Shown: piece after piece, positions 8,132 to 17,540 of the stretch
How the letters are laid out: every line of letters starts with the position of its first letter
How positions within the stretch are numbered: position 1 is the first letter of the stretch
Source of the DNA: Mesorhizobium_K sp040049215
Lineage (GTDB): Bacteria > Pseudomonadota > Alphaproteobacteria > Rhizobiales > Rhizobiaceae
Length of the DNA: 64,000 nucleotides
Assembly: GCF_040049215.1 (NCBI RefSeq)
Contig: NZ_JBDZDN010000002.1
Coordinates: 1 to 64,000 of the forward strand
Direction of reading: 5' to 3'
Notes under the pieces: model-generated
What the model was told of the DNA's origin: nothing
Seen by the model: the letters and a program-made list of their open reading frames with translations, nothing else
The model's database searches: none
Position numbers and translations under genes: made by a program

Positions 8132-9076
8132 CTAGAAGAAAATACCCTTCATGCGGATAATCACAGGCAACATCACGATCATCAGAACGACTGGAAACAC
8201 GCATAGCCCAAGCGGCAGAACCATTTTCACAGGAAGCGCATTTGCTTTCTCTTCCGCACGCAGTATGCGCTGAGTGCGCATTTCGTCAGAGTATACGCGT
8301 AGAGCTTCGGTCAGGCTGGTGCCGAGTTCCTCGGACTGACGGAACAGCACGGCGAGCGAGCGAGCTTCCTCGATGCCGATGCGGTCGGCAAGTTCGCGCA
8401 GAGCGTCACGCAGCGGCTTTCCGGCGCGCATCTGCAAGGTCATGATCGCTAGTTGAACACCCAAAGCCTTGTGCGTTCCGGCGAGTTCGCTGCTGACCCG
8501 CTCGACCGCTGCCTCCAGGCTCATGCCGGCGTCGGCGCAGGTCAGCATCATATCCATGAAGTCCGGAAACCCTCGGCGATATTTCTGCTTTTGCGCATTT
8601 TCAAATCGATCCAGGGCTATGCTGGGAATGACGATGCAGCCAAGGCCGAGCAGGAACGAACCGCCAAACGTCAGGAAGGCTGGAAGCCGCGGCGGCAGCA
8701 GATTCGAAAGCACGACGTACGCGGCGAGAAAGCCGATGACCACGAATCCGATGCGAAGCGCGATATAGACCACCGGTGCGCTTGGCTGGTGAAATCCCGC
8801 TCGAAAGAGTTTCGCCTCGAGAGCGTCAGGCTGGCTGTTCTCCTTCTCGATTGCTTTGAAGTAAGCCTCGACCGGCCGGCGCGCCGCAATCCTAGTCAGT
8901 TCCGTCTGTGCTTCGAGCGACCGGCGACTCTTGATCCCTTGGGCCAGCAATTGCTCCGTTATTTGGCGCCTCGTCTGCAACACCGGTGTGAGCAGAAAGC
9001 CCGCAACGAGGAACAGAAGCACGGCCGTCGCGAAGACGGCGGCCGAGAGCAGAAATCCAGGACCCAAAAGCGACAT
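8132..9076 (-). CDS. tadC: TadC, inner-membrane platform protein of the Tad pilus
   Basis: The 314-residue protein has a T2SSF domain in its C-terminal half (FPDFMDMMLTCADAGMSLEA, then LRELADRIGIEEARSLAVLF). Membrane helices lie near residues 8-30, 110-150 and 280-310. With TadB it forms the platform that couples the CpaF ATPase to pilin insertion. Length and order (cpaF-tadB-tadC-tadD, reading leftward) match other Tad loci. It is separated from tadB by 22 bases and from tadD by 71. Confidence 0.9.
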   Translation of the reverse strand: MSLLGPGFLLSAAVFATAVLLFLVAGFLLTPVLQTRRQITEQLLAQGIKSRRSLEAQTELTRIAARRPVEAYFKAIEKENSQPDALEAKLFRAGFHQPSAPVVYIALRIGFVVIGFLAAYVVLSNLLPPRLPAFLTFGGSFLLGLGCIVIPSIALDRFENAQKQKYRRGFPDFMDMMLTCADAGMSLEAAVERVSSELAGTHKALGVQLAIMTLQMRAGKPLRDALRELADRIGIEEARSLAVLFRQSEELGTSLTEALRVYSDEMRTQRILRAEEKANALPVKMVLPLGLCVFPVVLMIVMLPVIIRMKGIFF

Positions 9077-9098
9077 AAGGGTGTCGATGGCTGCCCCC

Positions 9099-10070
9099 TC
9101 AGAAATCGAAGTTGACCATGCGATACATGATGTAGTCGCCGAGCAGCGCCCACGCTCCGAAGATCGTGAAAGTCGGCACGATGACAGGTTTTCCCCACAC
9201 GTCGCCGTAGTAGCTCGGTGCGATCAGCGCGAGAATGCCGAACATGACCAGAGGAAACAGAGAAATCATGATCGCGGAAAGCCGCCCTTCCGCCGAAAGC
9301 GACCGGATCTTCATCCGCAGCTTCCGCCGCTCGCGAAGCACCTTCGAAAGATTGGCGAGGATGTCCGTCAGGTTTCCACCGGTCTTGGCCTGAATGGAGA
9401 GCGACACCGAAAGCAGGTGCAGCCCCTCGAAGCCTACACGCTCCGACAGTTTGCGCACAGCCTGCTCAAGGCTTAGGCCGAATGTGACCTCATCCGACAC
9501 TATTCCGAACTCGGTGCCGATTGGATCCGGCATTTCGCGTGCGACCATGGCCACTGTCACACTTGCCGGATGGCCCGCGCGCAGCGATCGAACGATCATG
9601 TCGAGTGCATCAGGCAGCTGGCCCTCAAACTTCGCAATCCGCCTCCTGCGGGCTCGGCGCAGCACCAGCACTGGCAGGATCAACGCCACGGCCACAAAGA
9701 CCAGGAGGGAAACGAGGAGGGAAACGCTCAACAATGTCCGCAGTGCCAGCGCCAGCACGGTCCCCGCGGACAAGAAGGTCAAGCCGAATGCTACCGGACT
9801 GCCTGTGATTCCCGATTGCGTGTAGAGCTGATTCAGCCAGATGGCGCCAAAGGCGAAGTTGCCTTCTTCGGTCAGCCCACGCTCGCGCAGCAGGTTCTGA
9901 AGAGTCTGCTCAGCCGGCGCGTCGTCCGCAAGCCGCTTCAGCCTTCGATTAATAGTCCCTACCTTAGCCCGGCGTCCGGCGAAGGACAGGTAGGCAGCTT
10001 CGATGCCGAGGATTGCGGAAGCAGCCGCCAGCGCAAGAACCAGATAGAAGATGAGCTGGCTCGACATCAT
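9099..10070 (-). CDS. tadB: TadB, inner-membrane platform protein of the Tad pilus
   Basis: The start is taken at the double ATG just after the cpaF stop (complement of 10065-10070), giving about 323 residues beginning MMSSQLIFYLVLALAAASA. A T2SSF domain in the C-terminal half reads LPDALDMIVRSLRAGHPASV and later EQAVRKLSERVGFEGLHLLS. Four hydrophobic helices are visible. The longer reading to 10184 lies inside cpaF and is not credible. It partners TadC in the pilus motor platform. Confidence 0.9.
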   Translation of the reverse strand: MMSSQLIFYLVLALAAASAILGIEAAYLSFAGRRAKVGTINRRLKRLADDAPAEQTLQNLLRERGLTEEGNFAFGAIWLNQLYTQSGITGSPVAFGLTFLSAGTVLALALRTLLSVSLLVSLLVFVAVALILPVLVLRRARRRRIAKFEGQLPDALDMIVRSLRAGHPASVTVAMVAREMPDPIGTEFGIVSDEVTFGLSLEQAVRKLSERVGFEGLHLLSVSLSIQAKTGGNLTDILANLSKVLRERRKLRMKIRSLSAEGRLSAIMISLFPLVMFGILALIAPSYYGDVWGKPVIVPTFTIFGAWALLGDYIMYRMVNFDF

Positions 10071-10071
10071 C

Positions 10072-11448
10072 TCAGAGGACGACCTGCGGGTTGAACGCGT
10101 CCTTGGGGAAATGATGGCCCAAAGTTGCCGCTTCCTGCGCAAAGCGCGGCCGGACGCCGGTTGCCCGGAATTCGCCCACCACAATTCCGTCCGATGTCAC
10201 GTCGCGACGGATGAAATGGAAGATTTCCTGCAACTGGATGACCGACCCTTCCATTCCTGTCAGTTCACAGATCGACACCACCTTGCGGCCGCCATCGGAA
10301 AGCCGTTGCGTCTGGACGATGACGTCGATGGCAGATGCGATCTGCGCCCTGATCGATTCCTGCGTCATCGCCGTTCCCGCCATCCCCACCATCTGCTCCA
10401 GCCGCGCCAGCGCATCGCGGGGCGTGTTGGCGTGAATGGTGGTCATGGAGCCTTCGTGGCCAGTGTTCATGGCCTGCAGCATATCGAAAGCCTCCTCGCC
10501 GCGGACCTCGCCCACGATGATGCGGTCGGGACGCATACGAAGCGCATTCTTAACCAGTTCACGCTGGCGCACTTCGCCCTTGCCCTCCACGTTGGGTGGA
10601 CGTGTTTCCAGACGCCCGACATGAGGCTGCTGCAACTGCAGTTCGGCCGCGTCCTCTATGGTGATCAGGCGCTCTCTGGGCGAGATGTAGTGGGACAAAG
10701 CATTGAGAAGCGTGGTCTTTCCGCTGCCGGTGCCGCCCGAGACGAGAATGGACTTCTTGGCCTGCACCGCGATGCGGAGTGTTTCGATCATCGGCGGACG
10801 GATCGAATTGAATTCGATTAGGCGTTCGAGCGAGTAAGGCCGGCGGGAAAACTTGCGGATCGAGACGAGCGGCCCATCGATCGAAACCGGGCGCACAGCA
10901 ATGTTGACGCGTGAACCGTCGGCGAGACGTGCATCCACCATGGGAGACGACTCGTCGACGCGGCGCCCGATGGCGGCGACGATCTTGTTGACCACCCGCA
11001 GCAAATGCGCCTCGTCGCGGAAGCGGATGCCGGTTTCCTCCAGCACGCCGCGCCGCTCGACAAATACACGCCGATGCGTGTTGATCAGGATATCGGCGAT
11101 GGAATCGTCCTTGAGCAGCGGCTCGATCGGGCCGAGGCCGAGCATCTCGTCGGCGGTGTCGTTGGTGAGCTGATCGAGCTCGCGTGCGTTGAGCGCAACG
11201 TTGGCGGTCCTGACGAATTCCCGGACGATAGGCCGTATCTCGTTCAGTATTTCGTCGCGTGAGGCCGTTTCCAGCACGGCGAGATTGAACCTGTCGATCA
11301 GGTGCCTGTGCAGTTCCACCTTGAGGTGGAGCAACGGATCTCCGGGGAGGTCTTCCCTGAGATCGTCGGAAACGGGCAGGACGGGCGCAGGCTCCACGGG
11401 CGGCTCGACCCCCACCTCCACCTGGCTCTTGGTAAACCGTCCAAACAT
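10072..11448 (-). CDS. cpaF: CpaF/TadA, secretion ATPase powering Flp pilus assembly
   Basis: A VirB11-like ATPase of about 458 residues from the ATG at 11448. The Walker A is GGTGSGKTTLLNALS, the Asp-box region ERLITIEDAAELQLQQPHV, Walker B RIIVGEVRGEEAFDMLQAMN, and the His box TTIHANTPRDAL. Upstream lies the CpaF-specific N-terminal helical domain. It hydrolyses ATP at the inner face of the membrane to drive pilin polymerisation. It heads the leftward pilus operon, diverging from the PAP2 gene; the 270-base gap holds TTAACCTTAAAGTTAAC (11525-11541), a near match to a CtrA box with one extra spacer base. Confidence 0.93.
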   Translation of the reverse strand: MFGRFTKSQVEVGVEPPVEPAPVLPVSDDLREDLPGDPLLHLKVELHRHLIDRFNLAVLETASRDEILNEIRPIVREFVRTANVALNARELDQLTNDTADEMLGLGPIEPLLKDDSIADILINTHRRVFVERRGVLEETGIRFRDEAHLLRVVNKIVAAIGRRVDESSPMVDARLADGSRVNIAVRPVSIDGPLVSIRKFSRRPYSLERLIEFNSIRPPMIETLRIAVQAKKSILVSGGTGSGKTTLLNALSHYISPRERLITIEDAAELQLQQPHVGRLETRPPNVEGKGEVRQRELVKNALRMRPDRIIVGEVRGEEAFDMLQAMNTGHEGSMTTIHANTPRDALARLEQMVGMAGTAMTQESIRAQIASAIDVIVQTQRLSDGGRKVVSICELTGMEGSVIQLQEIFHFIRRDVTSDGIVVGEFRATGVRPRFAQEAATLGHHFPKDAFNPQVVL

Positions 11449-11718
11449 GTGCGACGCCCACCCAGACGCACTTGCCCTCTGATCGATCAGCCTCACGCAT
11501 TTTGCGATCAACTGCAAGAATTCATTAACCTTAAAGTTAACGCCGCATTTCTAGCCACTGCCAGCCGGCCTAGCGGCCCCTCAACGCAGTTAACCGGACC
11601 GTGATGCGTGTGGGGTATTGTCGGAGCCCGCCGGCGGTGCGAAACTGTGCCGGCCAAGGGGGGCAAACGGGTGGCGGGGAAACTCGAAAGAGCGTTCCGC
11701 ATACAGGAGCGCGGCGAC

Positions 11719-12738
11719 ATGAGGGGCGCGACCGTCGCGGCAGGCCTGTTCGCTCTCTATTGCTCTTCTGCTTATATACTTGCGGGGATATACAACTTTC
11801 AAATCAAGTATGATCTCTACAATCGGGTCTCGTACGTAGGGATAATATTCCCGATCATGACGCTTCTCCTCGGCATGCTGTATACGCTGGCGCGGGAGCG
11901 GCCTGACCGGCCGTTCAATCATCTCAAGAAGAAGATAATAGACGACTGGGTGGTTTCGGAGAAGATAGTTTACGGCTTTCCACATTTTGTTTTGATAGTC
12001 GTCTTCTTTTCTTTCTATTCAAGCATCAAGAGCGCCATCTCGAACATTCAGCCATTCTACTTCGACAGTTATGCGGCAAACTTGGACGGCATGCTGCACG
12101 GGGTTGATCCGTGGCGGCCGCTCCATGCCGTTTTCGGCGGTGAAATTTCGACATGGACCATCGGAGTTCTTTACAATTTGTGGGTCCCGGTTGTCTTCGG
12201 AACGCTGGCGTTCGTGTTGTTCGTCTTGAACAACAACCACCTGCGCGGCCGGTTCGTCATTTCTTTTCTCCTGACCTGGAGCCTCCTCGGTTCATTTTCG
12301 GCGATCGTCTTTTCATCGGTCGGACCATGCTACAATGAGCGGTTCTTCGGCGACCCGCGTTTTGCGCCGCTTATGGCCGCTCTCGATGGAATCGACCGAA
12401 CCCTGCCGCTGCTGACCCGCTCCACGCAGGAATATCTGTACAATGCCTATCAGACAGCCGAACCCGGACTTGGCACCGGAATTTCGGCGTTTCCTTCCCT
12501 GCACGTCGCCAGTGCCATGCTGGTCTGCCTGTTCGCTTGGAATTTCGGACCGTTCTGGAAGGCCGCGGGCATCCTGTTCGTCGCCGCTATCTTGGTGGGG
12601 TCGGTACATCTCGGCTGGCACTATGCAGTCGACGGCTACGCCTCGATTGCCGCCGTGTCGTTGATCTGGCTGGCAGTCGGCCGCGTTCTCCGCCCTTCCG
12701 CCAATCCCAACATCAGTATCCCCGACACCCTAAACTGA
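11719..12738 (+). CDS. PAP2-superfamily membrane phosphatase/transferase
   Basis: The start at 11719 has AGGAG ten bases upstream. The 339-residue product has about seven hydrophobic helices. The PAP2 signature is split as FPSLHVASAMLVCL (with the His of domain 2) and GSVHLGWHYAVDGYAS (with HxxxD of domain 3), the pattern of the AUR1/IPT1-like branch that moves inositol-phosphate or dephosphorylates lipids. The active site should face the periplasm. It stands between the two divergent arms of the Tad locus. Whether it serves the pilus, for instance by modifying lipid or pilin glycans, is unknown. Confidence 0.8.
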   Translation: MRGATVAAGLFALYCSSAYILAGIYNFQIKYDLYNRVSYVGIIFPIMTLLLGMLYTLARERPDRPFNHLKKKIIDDWVVSEKIVYGFPHFVLIVVFFSFYSSIKSAISNIQPFYFDSYAANLDGMLHGVDPWRPLHAVFGGEISTWTIGVLYNLWVPVVFGTLAFVLFVLNNNHLRGRFVISFLLTWSLLGSFSAIVFSSVGPCYNERFFGDPRFAPLMAALDGIDRTLPLLTRSTQEYLYNAYQTAEPGLGTGISAFPSLHVASAMLVCLFAWNFGPFWKAAGILFVAAILVGSVHLGWHYAVDGYASIAAVSLIWLAVGRVLRPSANPNISIPDTLN

Positions 12739-12932
12739 ATTACCGCTTAAATTGTTCAAGTATAAATCCCATAATGGGTTATATCTGTTAAAAGATGATA
12801 ACTTTTGTCATCTTAAAACGGTTCCCTTAATTGTGACATTTTGGTTAAAATTGGGCCATAGCGCAGCATAATCAATGAGTTGACGCGCCACTATTAGGTG
12901 GCTCGACAACCGCCGTCCCGGGCACACACAAC

Positions 12933-12947
12933 TTAAGAAGTCGTTAA
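12933..12947. promoter_or_regulatory. CtrA-type box upstream of flp
   Basis: TTAAGAAGTCGTTAA is a perfect TTAA-N7-TTAA, the full CtrA recognition sequence of alphaproteobacteria. It lies 90 bases before the flp start, with TTGACT starting 5 bases past the box, where CtrA usually overlaps the -35 element. In Caulobacter the pilA gene of the homologous system is directly CtrA-activated. The region 12739-13036 is otherwise AT-rich, without a gene. Confidence 0.55.
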
Positions 12948-13036
12948 TTTATTGACTTGCGTGTAAAAGGTTGAACACGATCTGTGCTGCGACGAGGTGG
13001 GGCCTCGTCTTGTTCCGGGTAAAGGGGAATGGGCAT

Positions 13037-13213
13037 ATGCGTAAAATCATGACATTCGCAAGACGGTTTCGCGACGACGAAGACGGCGCTGCGATGATCG
13101 AATACACGGTGCTTCTGGGCATCATCACTGCCGCAGTGATCGCGACAATCATCCTCGTCGGCATCTGGGTTTCCGGCCAGTGGGTAAGCCTCGAGGGACA
13201 GTTGCCGTCCTAA
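13037..13213 (+). CDS. flp: Flp-family major prepilin
   Basis: A 58-residue type IVb prepilin. The short positively charged leader ends in FRDDEDG, and the mature part starts AAMIEYTVLLGII with the Glu and Tyr (EY) typical of Flp pilins, followed by a continuous hydrophobic helix. Cleavage should fall after that Gly, by CpaA. The ATG at 13037 is preferred to the upstream one because GGGGA lies just before it and the leader has normal length. A strong hairpin follows the gene (13230-13254), which would let flp be expressed above the downstream cpaBC genes. Confidence 0.9.
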   Translation: MRKIMTFARRFRDDEDGAAMIEYTVLLGIITAAVIATIILVGIWVSGQWVSLEGQLPS

Positions 13214-13229
13214 ACTCTACATGGAGCGG

Positions 13230-13254
13230 GGCCCGGGACGTCAATGTCCGGGCC
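13230..13254 (+). terminator. Hairpin between flp and cpaB (partial terminator)
   Basis: GGCCCGG (13230-13236) pairs with CCGGGCC (13248-13254) around an 11-base loop, 16 bases after the flp stop. Only a short pyrimidine tail (TCTC) follows, so it is more likely a leaky terminator or mRNA 3'-end stabiliser than a full stop. This fits the need for much more pilin than assembly protein. Confidence 0.5.
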
Positions 13255-13303
13255 TCTCAATGCTCCGACGCTTCTTGAGCGCGCACCGCGCGAAAGTTGA
13301 GCT

Positions 13304-14200
13304 ATGCGTGCCAACACCATCGTCATGGTCATACTCGCCGCCGTATTCGGCATAGCGGCAGTCGTGCTTGCGAATATGTGGCTGGCCGACCAGCGCAGCG
13401 CCATGGCAAGCGTCGAGGAAACTGCCGGCGACACGATCGTGGTGGCCGCAGTTCCATTGAAATTCGGTGATACGCTGACATCAGACAATCTCCGCGAGAT
13501 CGCCTGGCCCGCGGCATCGCTGCCGGTCGGCGCCTTCAAGACCCGCACGGAAGCGCTTGCGGGCGAAGGGCAACGCCAGGTGCTGATGCCGATCGGCGTC
13601 AACGAGCCGGTCCTAACTTCCAAGATTACGGGTCCCGGCCAGCGCGCAACGCTTTCTGCTGTGCTGACGGAAGGCATGAAGGCCGTCTCCATACGCGTCA
13701 ACGACGTGCTTGGCGTCGCCGGCTTCGTTTTGCCCGGCGACCGCGTCGACATCCTGCTCACCCGCAACATCCGCAGGGCGAGCGGCGGCCAGGAAGCCTT
13801 CGTTGACGTGCTGCTGCAGAGCGTGAAGGTGCTGGCGATCGACCAGGTGGCCGACGAGAGCAAGGAGAACGCGACGGTCGTCAAGGCCGTCACACTGGAG
13901 GTAACGACCAAGGACGCGCAGAAGCTGACGCTTGCCGCCGGCATCGGACAGCTGTCGCTGGCGCTGCGCGAGGTCGCCTCGGCCGAAGGAGAAGTGACCG
14001 GCCGCGTCACCGCGGCGGACCTCGTCGGCGCTGCCCAGGCAATCGCGGACCAGGCGGTGGAAGCCGCGGAGGCGGCGATAGCCGAGCCGGTGAAGGAAGA
14101 GCCGGTGAAGGTCGTCAAGGTGGAAGGACCGACGCACGCCAGAATTGGCGTCTACAGGGGAATGCAGCGGCAAGTCTACGAGGTGCCGCGGAGCAGGTAA
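13304..14200 (+). CDS. cpaB: CpaB (RcpC) Flp pilus assembly protein with SAF domain
   Basis: The 298-residue protein starts with a membrane anchor (residues ~4-25, VMVILAAVFGIAAVVLANMW). A SAF domain follows: VVVAAVPLKFGDTLTSDNL and PAASLPVGAFKTRTEAL. The RcpC-type middle region includes MKAVSIRVNDVLGVAGFVLPG. The C-terminal ~50 residues are Ala/Glu/Val-rich low complexity. CpaB sits in the periplasm and works with the CpaC secretin. It lies in the rightward operon between flp and cpaC. Confidence 0.9.
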   Translation: MRANTIVMVILAAVFGIAAVVLANMWLADQRSAMASVEETAGDTIVVAAVPLKFGDTLTSDNLREIAWPAASLPVGAFKTRTEALAGEGQRQVLMPIGVNEPVLTSKITGPGQRATLSAVLTEGMKAVSIRVNDVLGVAGFVLPGDRVDILLTRNIRRASGGQEAFVDVLLQSVKVLAIDQVADESKENATVVKAVTLEVTTKDAQKLTLAAGIGQLSLALREVASAEGEVTGRVTAADLVGAAQAIADQAVEAAEAAIAEPVKEEPVKVVKVEGPTHARIGVYRGMQRQVYEVPRSR

Positions 14201-14229
14201 CGGGCCGAAACACGGCAGATGGGGCGGGC

Positions 14230-15687
14230 ATGAACGCAGGTGCGGGGTTCAGGGTTTCCAGAAGCGCTGCGGCGCTGACTTTTCTGCTAGCGCTTGTCGC
14301 TTTCGCGGCGAGCGCCGTTGCGGCCGACAGGCGGATCGATGTGTCCTCGCCGAAGGTGCACCGGCTGTTCATCCCGGTCTCGCAGTCGGTAACGGTGGAG
14401 CTCAACCGCAATCTTGGCGACATGGTTGTGGCGGACGCCAAGATCGCCGACGCGCAGCCGATGACCGACCGCGTGCTCTACGTCATCGGCAAGGCTGGCG
14501 GCACAACTACCGTCAACCTCTTCTCGGAGGACAAGCGCTCGCTCGGAGTGCTCGAGATCGAGGTCGGCGTCGACGTCGACGACATGGCGCAGGCGATTAG
14601 ACAGGTGGCGCCGAAATCGCGCGTCACCATCGGTTCGGTCAACGGCAAGGTGAGGCTCGGCGGGCGCGTCAAGGACGGCGCGACGCTGGCCGCGATCCTC
14701 GAAGTCGCCCAGCAATACGGCCCGGATGCGGTTATCAATTCGGTCGAGGTCGAAGACAGCCAGCAGGTGAACCTTGAGGTACGCGTTCTGGAAGTCTCCC
14801 GCAATGCGGGGCGCGAGGTCGGCGTGAGTTGGGCGTATCGAAATCATAGCGGCAGCGGGGCGGGCATCATCGGCGACGGCGTGAACATTACTGACGGCAT
14901 TGTGACCGCCGGAGGAATCTTCGCCACCGGCAACGCGCCCTTCGCGACTGTTATCGCCAATGTGCTCGACAAGGGCGTCGACGTCGACGTGATCATTCGC
15001 GCGCTTGAAGACAAGCGGCTTGCCCGACGTCTGGCGGAACCCAATCTGACCGCGCTGTCGGGCGAGACGGCGAGCTTCCTCGCCGGTGGCGAGGTGCCGG
15101 TCCCGGTGAGCCAGGACGACAACACGATCACCGTGGAATACAAGGAATATGGCGTGAAGCTCAACTTCACACCGATCGTGCTCGACGACAGCAAGATCAA
15201 TCTGCGGCTCAATCCGGAAGTGAGCGAGGTAGATCCAACGCAAAGTATCCGTGTGGACGATCTGGAGCTTCCAGCCTTCACGACGCGCAAGGCGTCGACC
15301 GTGGTCGAACTGCGCGACGGCCAGAGCTTCGCCATCGCCGGCCTGCTGCAGGCGCATAACCGCAAGCTGCAGAGCCAGATCCCTTGGCTCAGCCAACTGC
15401 CGGTGCTGGGCGCGCTGTTCCGCTCGTCAAGCTACATCAAGAACGAGACCGACCTCGTCATCATCGTGACGCCGCGCCTGGTGCGCCCGGCCGCCCCCGG
15501 CGAGCAACTGGCGACGCCGCTCGACAAGACAAGGCCGACGAACGATCCGGAATATTTCCTGCTCGGCCAGCTCGAAGTGACCAAGGATATGGTCCGCGCC
15601 TACGAGCAGGGCAGCGGCGTGATCGGACCCTATGGCCACATGCTCGACGTGCGCTCGAAGGACCAGATGACCTATGTCAAGAAATAG
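14230..15687 (+). CDS. cpaC: CpaC (RcpA), outer-membrane secretin of the Flp pilus
   Basis: The 485-residue protein has a signal peptide (residues ~1-33, ending SAVAADR), an N-terminal pilus-secretin domain (VHRLFIPVSQSVTVELNRN), a BON-like segment, and a C-terminal secretin domain from ~170 to 440 (SFLAGGEVPVPVSQ, LRLNPEVSEVDPTQS, FAIAGLLQAHN, LVIIVTPRLVRP). It should form the outer-membrane gate for the pilus. The next gene begins inside its last 14 bases, indicating translational coupling. Confidence 0.93.
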   Translation: MNAGAGFRVSRSAAALTFLLALVAFAASAVAADRRIDVSSPKVHRLFIPVSQSVTVELNRNLGDMVVADAKIADAQPMTDRVLYVIGKAGGTTTVNLFSEDKRSLGVLEIEVGVDVDDMAQAIRQVAPKSRVTIGSVNGKVRLGGRVKDGATLAAILEVAQQYGPDAVINSVEVEDSQQVNLEVRVLEVSRNAGREVGVSWAYRNHSGSGAGIIGDGVNITDGIVTAGGIFATGNAPFATVIANVLDKGVDVDVIIRALEDKRLARRLAEPNLTALSGETASFLAGGEVPVPVSQDDNTITVEYKEYGVKLNFTPIVLDDSKINLRLNPEVSEVDPTQSIRVDDLELPAFTTRKASTVVELRDGQSFAIAGLLQAHNRKLQSQIPWLSQLPVLGALFRSSSYIKNETDLVIIVTPRLVRPAAPGEQLATPLDKTRPTNDPEYFLLGQLEVTKDMVRAYEQGSGVIGPYGHMLDVRSKDQMTYVKK

Positions 15688-15955
15688 CGCCATCCTTCTC
15701 GTCTTCGCGGCAAGCGCATTGGCAGGCTGCGCCGACTATCTCAACCGCTACGACACGGTCACGTTGGCGGCGGGCGATGCGCAGAAATACAACGCCATGC
15801 TGCAGACCAAGGACCCGTTCAATCCGGCGTCGGACAACACGGCGATAACGACTGACGGAGGGCGCGCAAGCGACGCCGTCGTTCACAAACACAAGAGGGT
15901 CATGCTGCCGGGCGCGGCACCGCCCCCCGTCACGATCAACATAGGCACGAATTGA
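15674..15955 (+). CDS. Small pilus-locus lipoprotein (CpaD position)
   Basis: The 93-residue product starts with a lipoprotein signal (LLVFAASALAGC, lipobox Cys at ~18). The remainder is short, hydrophilic and ends with a Pro-rich tail and TINIGTN. It sits where cpaD lies in other Tad loci, directly after the secretin and overlapping it by 14 bases. CpaD is normally twice as long; this one keeps only something like its N-terminal part. It may be a reduced CpaD or a pilotin for CpaC; I cannot tell from sequence. Confidence 0.7.
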   Translation: MSRNSAILLVFAASALAGCADYLNRYDTVTLAAGDAQKYNAMLQTKDPFNPASDNTAITTDGGRASDAVVHKHKRVMLPGAAPPPVTINIGTN

Positions 15956-16003
15956 AAGGCATCTGGGTGGCGGGAACGGCCTGCCGGGTAGTGGGTGGCG
16001 AGT

Positions 16004-17533
16004 ATGTTGAGGCTAGCAAGAGCGTTCTGGAAGGACGAGCGCGGGATCGCGCTGATCTTGGTCAGTATCATGCTGCCGGCGATCATTGGCTTCGCGCTGC
16101 TGGCGATCGACATGAGCCGCGCGAACAACCTTCACAACGACCTGCAGAAGGCAGCCGACAGTTTTGCACTAGCCGCGGCGGCGGAACTGGATGGCGGACC
16201 GGATTCCTGGGCCAGGGCCGAACGGGCGATGGCGACGCTGGTGGACAATATTTCAACGTTCTCGACGGCGGGGTCCACGACGCTGAATGCCGGCCAGCCC
16301 GGAGGCGCGGCGCGCTGCAATTCGGCAGGCAGCATCTCCTGGTGCTTCCTCAAAGACATTCCCGCCAGTGACAGCACGGCAATCACGTCGGCCAACTACG
16401 CAGACGCCGATCCGGCAGTCGGCAGAGCGGAGACCGCTTTTATTAGGGTGAACGTGCAGCCAACCGCATTCGCCACGATTTTCCCTGCCTCTTTCCTCAC
16501 CGGAAGCACCGCAGACAACGCCATGAATATCGGAGCCGAAGCGGTCGCGGGCTTCAGAAGCGGGGTCTGCGACTTCACGCCCGTGTTCATCTGCAACCCC
16601 TATGAGATGGTGGGCGGAGTAAACGACGCCGGGGGCATCACGCTGCAACAGGCTGCGGCCAGCCGCCAATACCGCCGCAGGCTCATTGAGCTGCGCAAGG
16701 TGGGCAACGGCGCCGCTGCCGGACCTGGAAACTTCGGCTTTCTCGAACCCCCGGAGGGTGTCGGAAACGGTGCGCAGGCGCTCGCCGAGACCATAGCCAC
16801 ATCGCAGCCATCGGGCTGCTACTCCAGCGGTAAAGTGACTACGAAGACCGGCCAGAACGCCGGACCCGTACAAGACGCCTTCAACGTGCGCTTCGGCATA
16901 AAGGCGAGCGGAAACCACTTCGACTCAGCGATCTATGGCCCCGCCGAGAATGTGCGCAAGGGCGCGATCCAGACCAAAGGTTCCGCCAATCAGTGTCCCG
17001 CCTACAATCAGATCGAGTTCGGCCTTGCAGGCAACGCGGGCTTTCCGCGAGATACGTCGTGGCCCTATATGGGCGGACGGATGGGGAGCGGGAGCTGGGA
17101 TTTCACCCCCTACTGGGAAACAAATTTCGGCGGTTCGACCGACTATCCGACCGACTGGGACAGCGATGCGCCAACCCGTTTCGACATCTACCGCTACGAG
17201 ATTGAAGCCGAGCTGACCGGGACGGTGTCGCCGGGTGGCGAGTCCGGCGATCCAGACAGCGATTGCCAGCCGCCCATCTCGGTAGAGACCATCGATCGCA
17301 GGCTCGTGTATGGCGCCATCGTCAATTGCACGGCACTGACCGCGGCCGGCAACGACCTATCCGGTCACAGCGAGAATCTGCCGGTCGAGGCTTTCGGCAG
17401 CTTCTTTCTGGCCGAGCCGGTGTCGTCGCCTTCGGACGACGCCTCCGTGATGGTGGAATTGGTTGATGTTTCGGTTGGCGGGCGGGGCACGCTCGACAAC
17501 TTCGTGCGCGACGAAGCACAGCTGTATCGGTAG
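16004..17533 (+). CDS. TadG-like pilus-associated protein
   Basis: The first ~60 residues, with KDERGIALILVSIMLPAIIG and DMSRANNLHNDLQKAADSF, are the TadG/Tad N-terminal membrane helix. The remaining ~440 residues are periplasmic, Gly-, Ala- and Ser-rich, with several Cys and no obvious von Willebrand MIDAS motif. The function of TadG is poorly known; it may help anchor or initiate the pilus. The ATG at 16004 is chosen; a GTG at 15995 in the same frame is possible. It is followed at once by two TadE-type genes. Confidence 0.8.
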   Translation: MLRLARAFWKDERGIALILVSIMLPAIIGFALLAIDMSRANNLHNDLQKAADSFALAAAAELDGGPDSWARAERAMATLVDNISTFSTAGSTTLNAGQPGGAARCNSAGSISWCFLKDIPASDSTAITSANYADADPAVGRAETAFIRVNVQPTAFATIFPASFLTGSTADNAMNIGAEAVAGFRSGVCDFTPVFICNPYEMVGGVNDAGGITLQQAAASRQYRRRLIELRKVGNGAAAGPGNFGFLEPPEGVGNGAQALAETIATSQPSGCYSSGKVTTKTGQNAGPVQDAFNVRFGIKASGNHFDSAIYGPAENVRKGAIQTKGSANQCPAYNQIEFGLAGNAGFPRDTSWPYMGGRMGSGSWDFTPYWETNFGGSTDYPTDWDSDAPTRFDIYRYEIEAELTGTVSPGGESGDPDSDCQPPISVETIDRRLVYGAIVNCTALTAAGNDLSGHSENLPVEAFGSFFLAEPVSSPSDDASVMVELVDVSVGGRGTLDNFVRDEAQLYR

Positions 17534-17540
17534 GTGTGCA

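Noticed and set aside
13210..14118. 302-codon minus-strand frame opposite cpaB
   Set aside because: Ser/Ala/Thr-rich antisense frame; cpaB on the plus strand has clear domain support.
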